From Polyangiaceae bacterium (GTDB lineage: Bacteria; Myxococcota_A; Polyangia; Polyangiales; Polyangiaceae): a DNA stretch of 64,000 nt. The notes beneath the pieces are model-generated. The model was not told the origin of the DNA and made no database searches. It saw only the letters and a list, made by a program, of their open reading frames with translations. Positions 36,176 through 45,411 of the stretch are shown here, one piece after another (within the stretch, counting starts at the first letter, position 1; the number at the start of each line of letters is the position of its first letter). Made by a program: the position numbers and the translations under genes. The DNA lies in the NCBI GenBank assembly GCA_016715885.1, contig JADJXL010000026.1, positions 1 to 64,000 of the forward strand. The letters run 5' to 3'.

Positions 36176-37996
36176 ATGGCGAGCACCGAAACCCCGACGA
36201 CGAGTTCGAAACGGCTTCTGCTCAACCCTCGCGAGAGCTTTCACTCTCGCAAAGGTGACCTCGAAGAAGTGAACGAAAAACCCTCCAACGCAACGAAGAG
36301 CACGATGAGCACGCCGACCGCCCGCCGCACGGAAGCAAACCGCCCCTCCACCAAAACATCGACCCGTGTCGGTGCGGCCAAGGCGTCGCGCCCCGGTTCG
36401 TTGCAATCGCGTCTTCGTTCCGGCGCCGTTCCGGCACGCCGCGCAGGCGCTTCCAATGAAAAACGCTCGAAGGAGCAAGACGTCGCGGAAAAACCCGCGG
36501 TCGTCGACGAAACGCAAGAGGAAACGGCTGCAACCGCCAAACCCGCCACGACGCTCAAAGAGCCGATCGCGGCCAGCGACATGGACCTCGGTCTGCTCGA
36601 CGAAGAAGGGGTTGAAGAGCCCGCGCTGCGTCCGCCGCGTCCGACGGAGCTCGAACCCGAGCCGACGGCTGCCGAGTTCATCGACCTCGAGTTCAGTCCG
36701 CTGAGCCGTCCCGACACGCCGCGACAGAGCAACGAGCGCGAACTGCGGGACATCGAGGAAGGCGGCGGGGATTCCATGCTTGCGCGGTATTTCCGCGACA
36801 TGGCCCTGCATCCGGTGATGGGTCCCGAAGAAGAGCTCGACACGGCGCGCATGGTCGAGCGCACGGAGATCGACCATTGGGTCGCGCTGCTCTCGTATTT
36901 GCCCGCTGCCGAATACGTTCTCGATGGTCTCGCGGAAGACGTCACCAAAGCAGGTGAAGAAGAGGTCAAGGCTCCGCAGGTCCAAGAGCTCCAGAAGCTC
37001 GTGCGACATGCGAAAAAGCAAAAGTACAAGCTCGCCCCTGAGCAGGACAAACAGTGGGCGCAGCTTTCGAGCGAACTCGCGACGGTCATTCGTTTGCCCG
37101 ATTCGGACAGGCTTTGGATGGCACGCGCAGGCAACATCGCTCGAGACCTCGTGCGCGAGCCGGATTTCGAGGAAGACACGATTGGCGACGATGAAGAAGG
37201 CATCTTGCGTCCGGCCCGACCGACGCTGCCGATGTCGGGCGCTTATCGCCGATACCTCGATCGCGTCGATCGGACCTTCCAGGCGCAGCACGACGCGAAA
37301 AACCGGTTCGTCAAAGCAAACCTGCGCCTCGTCGTTTCGATCGCTCGTCGCTACAACCGAGGTCGTTTGCCGCTGATCGACCTCATTCAGGAAGGAAACA
37401 TCGGTCTCATGAAGGCCGTCGAGCGCTTCGATCACAACCGTGGCTACCGCTTCTCGACGTACGCGTCGTGGTGGATTCGGCATGCCATCAGCCGCGCCCT
37501 TGCCGACAAGGGTCGTGCGGTCCGCATTCCGGTCCACATGCTCGACACGTACAACCGCGTCGCGCGTGCCACGCAAGCGATCATCGCTCGCACGGGTCAT
37601 GAGCCGACGATCGAAGAGCTCGAGAAAGAAACCGGCGTTCCGCGAGAAAAACTCGACAAGGTCAAGGATTTCTACGCTGAAACTCCCTTCTCGCTCGATC
37701 GCCCCGTGGGTGATGAAGATGGGCGCAAGTTCATCGACTTCCTGCAGGAGGAAAACGCGCTCTCGCCGTTCGATCACCTTGCCAACCGCAAGTGGAGCGA
37801 CGAAGTGCGGCGGCTGCTCACGACGCTCACGCCGATCGAATCGCGCATCATCCGTTGGCGGTTCGGTCTCGACGACGAGGATGAGCTCACGCTGAAAGAG
37901 ATTGGCGACAAGTACAACCTGTCGCGTGAACGCATCCGCCAGCTCCAAGAACAAGCGCTCGTGAAGATCCGCAAGCAAATGCGCGACTACTACTGA
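36176..37996 (+). CDS. rpoD: Primary-type sigma-70 factor (RpoD family)
   Basis: Directs RNA polymerase to promoters. From ATG 36176, preceded by a GAGG Shine-Dalgarno five bases away, the protein has 606 residues. A low-complexity N-terminal segment precedes region 1.2 (DSMLARYFRDMALHPVMGPE). Region 2 shows KANLRLVVSIARRYNRGRLP, DLIQEGNIGLMKAVERFDH and YRFSTYASWWIRHAISRALA. Region 3 starts at RIPVHMLDTYNRVARATQAI. Region 4 has RIIRWRFGLDDEDELTLKEI and YNLSRERIRQLQEQALVKIR. Longer starts at 35708 or 35846 are open but poor in coding bias. Myxobacteria carry several RpoD-like factors (for example SigA to SigD in M. xanthus), so whether this is the housekeeping one is uncertain; the C-terminal KIRKQMRDYY is unlike classical RpoD. 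Confidence 0.9.
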   Translation: MASTETPTTSSKRLLLNPRESFHSRKGDLEEVNEKPSNATKSTMSTPTARRTEANRPSTKTSTRVGAAKASRPGSLQSRLRSGAVPARRAGASNEKRSKEQDVAEKPAVVDETQEETAATAKPATTLKEPIAASDMDLGLLDEEGVEEPALRPPRPTELEPEPTAAEFIDLEFSPLSRPDTPRQSNERELRDIEEGGGDSMLARYFRDMALHPVMGPEEELDTARMVERTEIDHWVALLSYLPAAEYVLDGLAEDVTKAGEEEVKAPQVQELQKLVRHAKKQKYKLAPEQDKQWAQLSSELATVIRLPDSDRLWMARAGNIARDLVREPDFEEDTIGDDEEGILRPARPTLPMSGAYRRYLDRVDRTFQAQHDAKNRFVKANLRLVVSIARRYNRGRLPLIDLIQEGNIGLMKAVERFDHNRGYRFSTYASWWIRHAISRALADKGRAVRIPVHMLDTYNRVARATQAIIARTGHEPTIEELEKETGVPREKLDKVKDFYAETPFSLDRPVGDEDGRKFIDFLQEENALSPFDHLANRKWSDEVRRLLTTLTPIESRIIRWRFGLDDEDELTLKEIGDKYNLSRERIRQLQEQALVKIRKQMRDYY

Positions 37997-38002
37997 GCCG
38001 AT

Positions 38003-38083
38003 ACGGCGCGCCAAACTTCCTCGGCGCGCCTTCATCCCCACCAAATCAAAAGGCCACGCCCATTCCGGCGTGGCCTTTCGTTT
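38003..38083 (+). terminator. Tandem terminators after the sigma factor gene
   Basis: Two hairpins in series: GGCGCGCC (38003-38010) with GGCGCGCC (38021-38028), and the stronger GGCCACGCC (38052-38060) with GGCGTGGCC (38067-38075) around a six-base loop, followed by TTTCGTTT. The second is a textbook Rho-independent terminator and separates the sigma gene from the convergent dacB. Confidence 0.8.
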
Positions 38084-38172
38084 ACATACACCATGACGTG
38101 GATGTCATGCCGCAAGGCGCGGCCTCGAAGTTCTTGGGCGAACCCAGCGCAACTCGAGCAACCGCCGCGCAA

Positions 38173-39669
38173 TCAACGAGCGGCCCAGAGCTCTTTCGCC
38201 GCAGCATCGACGACCTTGTCCATGAGCGGCCGCACAGCACTCACCTTGCCTGAGACGTTTGTCACCAGGATCGAGAACGCTAGCGGACTGCGCCCTGGGG
38301 GAGCCAACACGTAGCCCGACAGCGAAGCGACGCTGTTCAGCGTTCCTGTCTTCGCACGCACGGCTCCTCGGTTTGCCCACGCACGATACCGCCCGCGCAA
38401 CGTCCCATCGACGCCGCCCGTGGCAAGTTGCGCCACGAAGTCCGACGCGATCGCAGTGTCTCGCAGCGCCGTTCGTAGAAGAGACGCGGTCGACCATGCC
38501 GTCAGCCGGTTGGCATCGAAGAGGCCCGAACCGTTTTTCACGACAATCCCTTTTTCGAACACACCTGCGTCCTCGAGCACTTCGGTCACCGTTTGCGCCG
38601 CAGACTCGGCGCTTGCAGGTCGCCCTTTTTTCCCCCCGGCGAGCGACTTGAAAATCATCTCGGCGTAGAAGTTGTCGCTGTCTTTTCCGAGCGCTCGGAG
38701 AAGCGTTCCAAGCGGCTCGGAACGATGCGATGCAAGCAGCCGTTTTTCCTTCGCACCACCAAGCTTCACGGGGCCTTCGACCTTGATGCCCGCGGATTCG
38801 AGCACTTCGCGCAGCGCATGCCCTGGCGCGAGACGCGGATCGTCGAGACGCCTTCGCACGCGCATGACGCGCGAACCCTCAGGAATGTGCCCGCCGACGC
38901 GAGCTTCGAGCCGATCGCCTTTGGGAACGAGGTCGAGCGTGAGTTTTTCCGGGTCGGACTTCTTGGTTGTCCTGACCGTACCCACGATGTCGACAAACCC
39001 TGGCGGGTCGACGCGTACGGTTGCGTCCTTGCCTTTGCTGCTCGGTCGTACCGATAGCGTCACGGTGTTTTCATCGAGCGCCACGGCGGACACGGGCGCT
39101 CGAAAAGGCGCCCATTCACCGGGCTGTTCGTCAAAGGCGGGCGGGACGAACTTTTCATCGAAGTAGCTTTGATCGACGAGCACTGCGCCGACGCGCTTGA
39201 TGCCCGCCGTGAGAAGCTCGCGCGTCATCGTCCACAGATGCCCGGCGTCGAGCGACGGATCGCCTTCACCTCGAAGCACGAGCTCGGGGACGCGGTCTCC
39301 ATCGAGCTTGCCGTAGAGGCCCGTTTTGTATCGATGCGCGGGTCCGAGCAGTTTCAGTGCAGCGAATGCCGTGACCAGTTTGGCGTTCGATGCGGGATTC
39401 TTTGGGTCCGCCTCGTGACGCACCGCGATGGCTTTCCCGGAGTCGACGTCCACGATGGCCACGCCCACGGACCCGCCCCAGCTCTTCACTTGGGTCTCGA
39501 GCTTATCGATGGCTTGTTCGACAGCAGCGGTCTTGGGCTCCGCGGGCGGCGGAGCTGCGCTCGGCACAGGCTCCGGCGCAGGAATCGCGGACGATGCGAC
39601 GGAGGACAGCGCCAGAAGCGCTGCGAGCATGATCCCCCGGCGACGCGGGCCACCATGCGTGGAGTGCAA
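38173..39669 (-). CDS. dacB: D-alanyl-D-alanine carboxypeptidase/endopeptidase DacB (PBP4, peptidase S13)
   Basis: A low-molecular-weight penicillin-binding protein trimming or cutting peptidoglycan cross-links in the periplasm. 498 residues: signal peptide with LAALLALSSVASSAIPAPEP, a Pro/Ala spacer, then the acyl-enzyme motif SxxK in PASNAKLVTAFAAL (Ser94, Lys97), the SxN motif in KDSDNFYAEMIF, and KTG in RAKTGTLNSVASLSGYV. RGEGDPSLDAGHLW and QSYFDEKFVPPAFDEQPGEW are blocks typical of S13 enzymes. Intact frame with ATG 39669. No neighbour hints at a special role. Confidence 0.94.
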   Translation of the reverse strand: MHSTHGGPRRRGIMLAALLALSSVASSAIPAPEPVPSAAPPPAEPKTAAVEQAIDKLETQVKSWGGSVGVAIVDVDSGKAIAVRHEADPKNPASNAKLVTAFAALKLLGPAHRYKTGLYGKLDGDRVPELVLRGEGDPSLDAGHLWTMTRELLTAGIKRVGAVLVDQSYFDEKFVPPAFDEQPGEWAPFRAPVSAVALDENTVTLSVRPSSKGKDATVRVDPPGFVDIVGTVRTTKKSDPEKLTLDLVPKGDRLEARVGGHIPEGSRVMRVRRRLDDPRLAPGHALREVLESAGIKVEGPVKLGGAKEKRLLASHRSEPLGTLLRALGKDSDNFYAEMIFKSLAGGKKGRPASAESAAQTVTEVLEDAGVFEKGIVVKNGSGLFDANRLTAWSTASLLRTALRDTAIASDFVAQLATGGVDGTLRGRYRAWANRGAVRAKTGTLNSVASLSGYVLAPPGRSPLAFSILVTNVSGKVSAVRPLMDKVVDAAAKELWAAR

Positions 39670-39845
39670 GAACGACGGTACGCGTGCCGATCCACATGAT
39701 TGGTTCTTACAACGTCCGGGCCTTTCGTAGGCATCCGTCGTCCCAACAACTTGGGCGGGTTCGTCACGGCGCGTGCATCTTTTGTGCGCTTGGCCAATTG
39801 CTTGCTAGGGTCATGGGTACTCGACCTTCATGGGGAGGATGCACC

Positions 39846-40355
39846 GTGAATCTTCTATCCTCGACCTCACAGAATTTCGCTCTCGCCTTGGCCGTTTCGG
39901 CCCTGGTGAGCGCATGCGGCGCGCAGCCGAAGCAAGTTGGCGATGACTACGGCTTCGACTCGCAACCGCCCAAAAAGTCGTCGGACAGCAGCGACTCGAG
40001 CTCGGACAGCAGCTCGACGACCGTGGAGGAACCGACGAAGTGGACGGGTGCTGCCGAGCCCATGAAGCTCAACGAGGATCAGGAGAAGCAGATCAGCATT
40101 GCGCTGACGCGTGGCGAGAAGAAGGCCGCGAATTGTTCTCAGGTCGTCGATGGCGCGCCGACGGGAGAAGGCGAAGTCAAGGTCACGTTCGATGGGAAGA
40201 TCGGCAAAGCAACGGAAGCCGAAGTGCTTCCGCCGTTTGCGGGCACGGTCGTCGAGACCTGCATCAAGCGGTCGTTCGTCGGCGAATACTGCTTGCCGTT
40301 CGAGGGAGAGCCGCTCGTCAGGCGGCACAAGATCAAGCTGCCTGCAAAGAAGTAA
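39846..40355 (+). CDS. Lipoprotein with a TonB/AgmX-like C-terminal domain
   Basis: GTG 39846 follows GGGAGGAT. The 169-residue product has the lipoprotein signal LALAVSALVSAC (Cys24), a Ser/Asp-rich linker, then a compact domain ending CSQVVDGAPTGEGEVKVTFD, GKIGKATEAEV and TVVETCIKRSFVGEYCLPFE. The layout resembles the C-terminal domain found in AgmX/PglI-like gliding proteins and other energy-transducing families of myxobacteria; assignment is tentative. Six bases separate it from the next envelope gene, so they are co-transcribed. Confidence 0.75.
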   Translation: MNLLSSTSQNFALALAVSALVSACGAQPKQVGDDYGFDSQPPKKSSDSSDSSSDSSSTTVEEPTKWTGAAEPMKLNEDQEKQISIALTRGEKKAANCSQVVDGAPTGEGEVKVTFDGKIGKATEAEVLPPFAGTVVETCIKRSFVGEYCLPFEGEPLVRRHKIKLPAKK

Positions 40356-40361
40356 CCCGCG

Positions 40362-40841
40362 ATGAAGCGTACAGCGTCGCTCGTCGCGCTAGCTCTGGGG
40401 CTAGCGTCGACTCCGTGTTTGGCCCAGGAAGATGCGCCCCCAGCGCCTCGTTATCCGCCTTCGTCCGTGCGCACGAAGCTCATCATCGGAGGGCTTGCGC
40501 TGGCGGGAGTCACCTACGGCGCAGGCTTTCTCGTCGCGGAGCTCGCGCCGGATCAACCGGGCATCGCTAATTTTCGCTATCCGGTCGTTGGGCCGTGGAT
40601 GGCGATCCCTGAAAACAAGTGTGTCGAGTATGGGTCGACGGACTGCACGCCCGAGCTTGCGGGGCGAGCGATCATCTACGGGATCGCGGGGCTCGCTCAG
40701 CTTGGCGGCTTGGCGCTCATCACCGAAGCCATCGTGATGAAAACCCAAGCACCGGAGCCGAAAGCTGATGCAGCGTTCATCGCGCCGATGCCCATCGTTT
40801 CTCCCAACATGGTTGGTTTCGGCTTTGCCGGCCGCTTCTGA
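40362..40841 (+). CDS. Membrane protein of unknown function
   Basis: 159 residues: an N-terminal signal peptide cleaved likely after CLAQ (VALALGLASTPCLAQ), then two hydrophobic helices (TKLIIGGLALAGVTYGAGFL and AIIYGIAGLAQLGGLALIT) joined by a polar loop with two cysteines (NKCVEYGSTDC). The C-terminus ends PNMVGFGFAGRF, a final aromatic reminiscent of outer-membrane proteins, although the hydrophobic helices argue for the inner membrane. It stands right after the lipoprotein gene and its stop abuts the 3' end of the convergent hydrolase gene. No family recognised. Confidence 0.7.
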   Translation: MKRTASLVALALGLASTPCLAQEDAPPAPRYPPSSVRTKLIIGGLALAGVTYGAGFLVAELAPDQPGIANFRYPVVGPWMAIPENKCVEYGSTDCTPELAGRAIIYGIAGLAQLGGLALITEAIVMKTQAPEPKADAAFIAPMPIVSPNMVGFGFAGRF

Positions 40842-41759
40842 TTAGCGCGCCGCTGGCCTTCGACAATTGGGCGGCTCGGGTCCGCGCACGGGGCGTGACG
40901 CGAGCTTACCGAGACGTTCGACGACGACTTCGAGCGTCGTACCAAAAGACAAACCCAGTTCGCGAATGGCTTCCCTTGCGCCGGGAATCGGTGGACCACC
41001 AACGACATCACCAGGGCCGAGCGGCACGTGTCTACTGATGAACGCGATGGCTTCCGGCAGTGACCAATCGGTCGCGCGTGTCACGACGAGGTCTCGCGTG
41101 TCGCTCGCCACGCGCAAACGAACGCGTGCGGCATCGACGGCGCCAGCTTCGTCCTTGGTCACGAGCAGCGGGCCAAGCGACGTAGCGAAGTCACGACCGT
41201 GCGTTGGTCCGGCGCGTTTTTCAGCGTTTGGGGCGATCCAGCGAACGAGGATCGAGTAGCCGACGATGGCGTCTTCGGCATCTTCGAGCGTGCTCGATCG
41301 AAGCTCTTCGCCGATGAGCGCAGCGATCACGACATCGGCTTCGGGATGTTGTTCGTCGTGCGGAAACGGGACGGTTTCTTGGTGTGCAAACAAAGAGCGC
41401 GCGTTGCCGATGTGGTAGCGAGGCAGCTCGTCTTTGGCATCGGCGCTCGGCAACTGATCGAGCTGCACATAGAGCGCTCGGTCGGGCGAACACGGCGGGA
41501 GCCACAAGAGGTTCCCTTTCGACAAACGCGCTTCGGTCGGGCGATCACCGCCGCGAAGGTGATCGTCGAGTTTGTCGAGCCCAACGCCTCGAAGGGCAAA
41601 CACGCGCAGGTGAAAGTCCGACTCGTCGAAGGGAACGCGTTGCGACAGGGGAATGCCGAACTGCCGATCGAGCTCGGCGGCATCGTAAAGGCAGCCATCT
41701 CGCTCGAGGGCGACGAGCGGATTCGGCGACGATGGATGGAAAACGCGTGCAAGTCGCAT
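40842..41759 (-). CDS. Fumarylacetoacetate hydrolase family protein
   Basis: A 305-residue member of the FAH superfamily, which hydrolyses or decarboxylates beta-keto acids in aromatic catabolism and related pathways. The N-terminal MRLARVFHPSSPNPLVALE is typical and gave the start at 41759. The catalytic-domain features are HIGNARSLFAHQETVPFPHD, ADVVIAALIGEELRSSTLED (metal ligands expected in the E-x-E region) and IVGYSILVRWIAP. The usual E-L-x-v-V-I stretch is less conserved than in true fumarylacetoacetases. Substrate unknown. Divergent from pyrG. Confidence 0.78.
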   Translation of the reverse strand: MRLARVFHPSSPNPLVALERDGCLYDAAELDRQFGIPLSQRVPFDESDFHLRVFALRGVGLDKLDDHLRGGDRPTEARLSKGNLLWLPPCSPDRALYVQLDQLPSADAKDELPRYHIGNARSLFAHQETVPFPHDEQHPEADVVIAALIGEELRSSTLEDAEDAIVGYSILVRWIAPNAEKRAGPTHGRDFATSLGPLLVTKDEAGAVDAARVRLRVASDTRDLVVTRATDWSLPEAIAFISRHVPLGPGDVVGGPPIPGAREAIRELGLSFGTTLEVVVERLGKLASRPVRGPEPPNCRRPAAR

Positions 41760-41857
41760 CGGCGCAGAGCGGGGCCGGTAAGTGTAGCAAGGGTCTTGAA
41801 TTTCGTAGCAATTACGGTGCGCCAAACGTGCAGATGACGAGCTGTGCGTCTCGTGCG

Positions 41858-41885
41858 TTGACTCGGCTCCGTGGACGCCTAGACT
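41858..41885 (+). promoter_or_regulatory. Candidate sigma-70 promoter for pyrG
   Basis: TTGACT (41858-41863, 5/6) and TAGACT (41880-41885, 4/6) with a 16-base spacer, 116 bases before the pyrG start. No attenuator was seen in the leader. Confidence 0.45.
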
Positions 41886-42001
41886 GCGCCCGAAACATGT
41901 CGGGCAGCGCGCATCTCCGAGGAGTGGGCAGCGTGGTCCGACAATCACGGAAAGACGAGCGCGGCTCGTAGAGCGCGCCACGCGCGGTCGGAGCGGTGGT
42001 C

Positions 42002-43690
42002 ATGAGCAAGCGGACCAAATTCGTCTTCGTCACGGGCGGAGTTGTTTCATCGATTGGCAAAGGCCTTGGTGCCGCGTCCATCGGTGCATTGATGGAAGCA
42101 CGCGGCCTCCGCGTGACGCACATCAAACTCGACCCGTACATCAACGTCGACCCGGGCACGATGTCGCCCTATCAGCATGGCGAGGTGTACGTCACCGACG
42201 ATGGTGCCGAGACAGACCTCGATCTAGGGCATTACGAGCGCTTCACGCTCGCGCGCATGACGCGCCAAAACAACTTCACGACCGGACGCGTCTACGAAGC
42301 GGTCATCTCGAAGGAGCGTCGCGGCGAGTACCTCGGCGCCACCGTGCAAGTCATTCCGCACGTCACCGACGAGATCAAACAACGCGTTCGCTCGGCGGCC
42401 GAAGGCGTCGACATCGCCATCGTGGAAATTGGCGGAACCGTGGGCGACATCGAATCGCTTCCATTTCTCGAGGCCATCCGGCAGCTCAAGGTCGAGTGCG
42501 GCAGTCAAAACGCTCTCAGTGTCCACGTGACGCTCGTGCCGTTCATTCCCACCGCAGGCGAGCTCAAGACCAAGCCCACACAGCACTCGGTCAAGGAGAT
42601 GCGCGAGATCGGCATTCAGCCGGATATTTTGCTCTGCCGTTGCGATCGTCCTCTTTCACGCGGAATGAAGGAAAAGATTTCGCTTTTCTCCAACGTGGAT
42701 GTCGATTGCGTCATCTCGGCGGTCGACGTCGGATGCATCTACGAATTGCCCATTGCGCTGCATGCCGAGGGTGTGGACGAAAAGATCACGGGGAAGCTCA
42801 ACATTTGGGCGCGTCAGCCGGATTTGTCGCAGTGGCACTGGGTGGTCGAACGTTTCAAGCGACCAACTCGAGGCACCGTAAAAATCGGCGTCGTTGGCAA
42901 GTACGTGCACTTGCGCGACGCGTACAAGTCTCTCCACGAGGCGCTCGTACACGGCGGGCTGCACAACGACGTACGCGTGGACCTCGAGTACATCGATTCG
43001 GAGCAGATCGAGAAGATTGGTGCCGCCGATGCGCTCGCGGGGCTCGACGCAATCTTGGTTCCGGGTGGATTCGGCGATCGCGGTACCGAAGGAAAGATCG
43101 ACGCGATTCGTTACGCGCGTGAACAGAAAGTGCCGTTCTTTGGCATCTGCCTCGGCATGCAGCTCGCCGTCGTCGAGTTTGCGCGGCACATTTGCGGGCT
43201 TGTCGGGGCAAACTCCGTCGAGTTCGATCGCAGTCCTGCGCACCCGGTCATCGACATCATGCTCGACCAGAAAACCATCGTGGACAAAGGCGGCACGATG
43301 CGTCTCGGCGCCTATCCCTGCGTCCTCGAACGCAACACCATCGCCGCCGATGCGTATGGGACGACGACAATCAGTGAACGACATCGTCATCGCTACGAGG
43401 TGTCGAACAAGTATCGCGAGGTGATGTCGCAGAAGGGGCTCGTGCTTTCGGGCACGTCACCCGATCAGAGGCTCGTCGAGATGATCGAGCTACCGGACCA
43501 TCCGTACTTCGTGGGCTGTCAGTTCCACCCCGAGTTCAAGAGTCGTCCTCAAGCAGCGCATCCGCTCTTCTTGCGGTTCGTGCGCGCGGCACTCGAACGG
43601 CAACGTGATCAACGCAAAGCGAAGACTGAGCCTGCGAGCAGCACGCAAGGCACGCTGACGACCCCTGCGTCGAATCCGAACATGAATTGA
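42002..43690 (+). CDS. pyrG: CTP synthase
   Basis: PyrG aminates UTP to CTP using glutamine and ATP. From MSKRTKFVFVTGGVVSSIGK the 562-residue protein has the synthetase domain (KLDPYINVDPGTMSPYQHGE, DDGAETDLDLGHYERF, EIGGTVGDIESLPFLEAIRQ) and the C-terminal glutamine amidotransferase domain with the nucleophile in VPFFGICLGMQLAVVEFARH and the His-Glu pair in CQFHPEFKSRPQAAHPLFL. ATG 42002 is the family start; ATG 41996 is six bases upstream. A short Thr/Ser/Pro tail is lineage-specific. With pyrH (12 kb) and carB (28 kb) it makes three pyrimidine genes in this window, though not clustered. Confidence 0.98.
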   Translation: MSKRTKFVFVTGGVVSSIGKGLGAASIGALMEARGLRVTHIKLDPYINVDPGTMSPYQHGEVYVTDDGAETDLDLGHYERFTLARMTRQNNFTTGRVYEAVISKERRGEYLGATVQVIPHVTDEIKQRVRSAAEGVDIAIVEIGGTVGDIESLPFLEAIRQLKVECGSQNALSVHVTLVPFIPTAGELKTKPTQHSVKEMREIGIQPDILLCRCDRPLSRGMKEKISLFSNVDVDCVISAVDVGCIYELPIALHAEGVDEKITGKLNIWARQPDLSQWHWVVERFKRPTRGTVKIGVVGKYVHLRDAYKSLHEALVHGGLHNDVRVDLEYIDSEQIEKIGAADALAGLDAILVPGGFGDRGTEGKIDAIRYAREQKVPFFGICLGMQLAVVEFARHICGLVGANSVEFDRSPAHPVIDIMLDQKTIVDKGGTMRLGAYPCVLERNTIAADAYGTTTISERHRHRYEVSNKYREVMSQKGLVLSGTSPDQRLVEMIELPDHPYFVGCQFHPEFKSRPQAAHPLFLRFVRAALERQRDQRKAKTEPASSTQGTLTTPASNPNMN

Positions 43691-43715
43691 CTGAACGCGG
43701 GTCTTGATTTGATCG

Positions 43716-43757
43716 CTCGCTTCGCGCGCGTGGGACGCGCGCTTCGCGAGAGTTTGT
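43716..43757. terminator. Imperfect hairpin between convergent pyrG and desaturase genes
   Basis: CTCGC and CGCGCG segments (43716-43730) pair with CGCGCG and GCGAG (43736-43750) around TGGGA, with a three-base mismatch in the stem; AGTTTGTT follows. Plausible terminator for pyrG. Confidence 0.45.
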
Positions 43758-43787
43758 TCACGATGGGGGGGCAAACCTAGTTCTCAA

Positions 43788-44756
43788 TCAAGCTGCATCG
43801 ATCGCAGGCGTAGCGCTCGTCGCGTCGTCGTCGTTCGCGCTTGCAGGCTTGTTCGTGAGCAGCGGGCAGCGTTCACCAACGTCGGCAATGAGGTCCTTGC
43901 GTAGGACGCGTTCCGGCGGGCGGCGCAAATCCCACACGAGACCGAGTTTTTCCATTGCTTTGAGAATGTAATAAGTCGCGTCGACTTCCCACCAGTAGAA
44001 GCCTTGGTTGGTGCTCGACATGTAGTGGTGATGGTTGTTGTGCCAGCCTTCGCCCATCGTCAGAAGCGCGAGCCAAAAGTTGTTGCGGCTCGTGTCTTTC
44101 GTCGCGTAGCGGCGGCTTCCCCAAACGTGCGCGAGCGAGTTGATGGTGAACGTCGCGTGGAGAAGCACGCACGTCGACACGACATAACCCCACAAGAAGC
44201 CGTCGAGCCCGAACGCGAGCGTGAGGCCAATGCCGAGGGCAAACGGCCCGACGAGGTGATGACGATCGATCCATCGCAGCTCGGGATACCCCGCGAAGTC
44301 GGGGATCATCTCGGTGCGCGTACGCTCGTGCTCGCGACCAAGCCACCAGCCGATGTGCGAGTACCAAAATCCACGTCGCATCGGACTGTGCAGATCACGC
44401 TCGGTGTCCGACTGCTTGTGATGCACGCGGTGCGCAGCAGCCCACCAGAGCGGTCCCTTTTGTGTCGCCGTCGTTCCGAGAAACGCGAGCATCAACTGGA
44501 AGACGCGGCTCGTCTTGTACGAACGATGCGAGAAGTAGCGGTGGTACACGCCCGTGATGGCGAACATGCGGATGAAGTAGGTCGCCGCGGCAAGCAGCAC
44601 CCACTTGGCACTCACGCCGCGCATCACCGTCAGCACCGTACCGACGTGAATCGCCACGAGCGCAATGATGTTGAACCACTGATCGGTCGTCAGGCGTTTC
44701 GATGCCGAAGGCACGGTAATTGGTGTTCGAACGTTCTGCGTTTGCTCGGATTGCAC
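43788..44756 (-). CDS. Acyl-CoA / fatty-acid desaturase (delta-9 type)
   Basis: A membrane di-iron desaturase introducing a double bond in acyl chains, acting in the inner membrane. The 322-residue protein has the three histidine boxes HRYFSH, AAHRVHHKQSD and GWHNNHHHY, and four hydrophobic segments (for example NIIALVAIHVGTVLTVM and FALGIGLTLAFGLDGFLWGY). The order matches the class that includes yeast OLE1 and bacterial DesC. No electron-transfer domain is fused. Start ATG 44756; the N-terminal 25 residues are polar. Likely role: membrane fluidity; substrate position cannot be proven by sequence. Confidence 0.92.
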   Translation of the reverse strand: MQSEQTQNVRTPITVPSASKRLTTDQWFNIIALVAIHVGTVLTVMRGVSAKWVLLAAATYFIRMFAITGVYHRYFSHRSYKTSRVFQLMLAFLGTTATQKGPLWWAAAHRVHHKQSDTERDLHSPMRRGFWYSHIGWWLGREHERTRTEMIPDFAGYPELRWIDRHHLVGPFALGIGLTLAFGLDGFLWGYVVSTCVLLHATFTINSLAHVWGSRRYATKDTSRNNFWLALLTMGEGWHNNHHHYMSSTNQGFYWWEVDATYYILKAMEKLGLVWDLRRPPERVLRKDLIADVGERCPLLTNKPASANDDDATSATPAIDAA

Positions 44757-44940
44757 GCACTGACTGTCTCAAACTGGCTTCAGTGCTTCTCTTGTGTCCG
44801 GTCATGATTCCGTCACGCCTGAACACGCTCGACGCCGCGTCAATCGACCTCGACCACATGCGCCATGCGATGGCGCGTGGCGTGCACGCTGAGCGCGCAA
44901 CGTGCGCACGACGCATGGCGCACGCGCGAGGAGGGATGGC

Positions 44941-45408
44941 GTGAAGGTGCGAGAAATGATGACCACGCCCGTAACGACGCTCGAACCAAACGACAACTTG
45001 GCATTCGCCGAAGAGCTGATGACCGTGGAGCGAGTTCGTCACTTGCCCGTCGTGGATGGAGACGTGCTCGTGGGCCTTCTTTCCCATCGTGACATTCTCG
45101 CGGCCGCGATTCCGTCGACGAGCGACCCATCGACGGAGCAAGACGTCGCGGCCAAGCGCAAAGTGCGCGTCGACGATGTCATGCGCCACGATGTGGAAAC
45201 GATCGGCCCCGACGACGACGCGGTGAAAGCAGCAGACATTCTGCTCGCTCAAAAGGTCGGATCGCTCCCGGTCATCGACGAGCGACGTCACCTGATGGGC
45301 ATCGTGACCGAATCGGACTTCGTGTCGATCGCACGCGAAGCGCTCGCAACGGGCATCGTCGTGCCGCGAACTCCGGTGGTGATGACCAAGGTCACGGCGA
45401 AACGCTGA
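44941..45408 (+). CDS. Two-CBS-domain protein
   Basis: 155 residues made of two CBS repeats that bind adenosine nucleotides: VREMMTTPVTTLEPNDNL with RHLPVVDGDVLVGLLSHRDI, and VDDVMRHDVETIGPDDDA with GSLPVIDERRHLMGIVTESD. GTG 44941 was chosen because it directly precedes KVREMM; a longer start at 44902 is possible but is Arg-rich and unlike the family. Stand-alone CBS pairs sense energy state and may regulate other proteins. It ends three bases before the 3' end of the convergent kinase-like gene. Confidence 0.88.
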   Translation: MKVREMMTTPVTTLEPNDNLAFAEELMTVERVRHLPVVDGDVLVGLLSHRDILAAAIPSTSDPSTEQDVAAKRKVRVDDVMRHDVETIGPDDDAVKAADILLAQKVGSLPVIDERRHLMGIVTESDFVSIAREALATGIVVPRTPVVMTKVTAKR

Positions 45409-45411
45409 GCC

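Noticed and set aside
36110..38044. A 644-codon minus-strand open frame across the sigma factor gene
   Set aside because: No domain or signal; composition of an antisense shadow, while the plus strand shows all sigma-70 regions.
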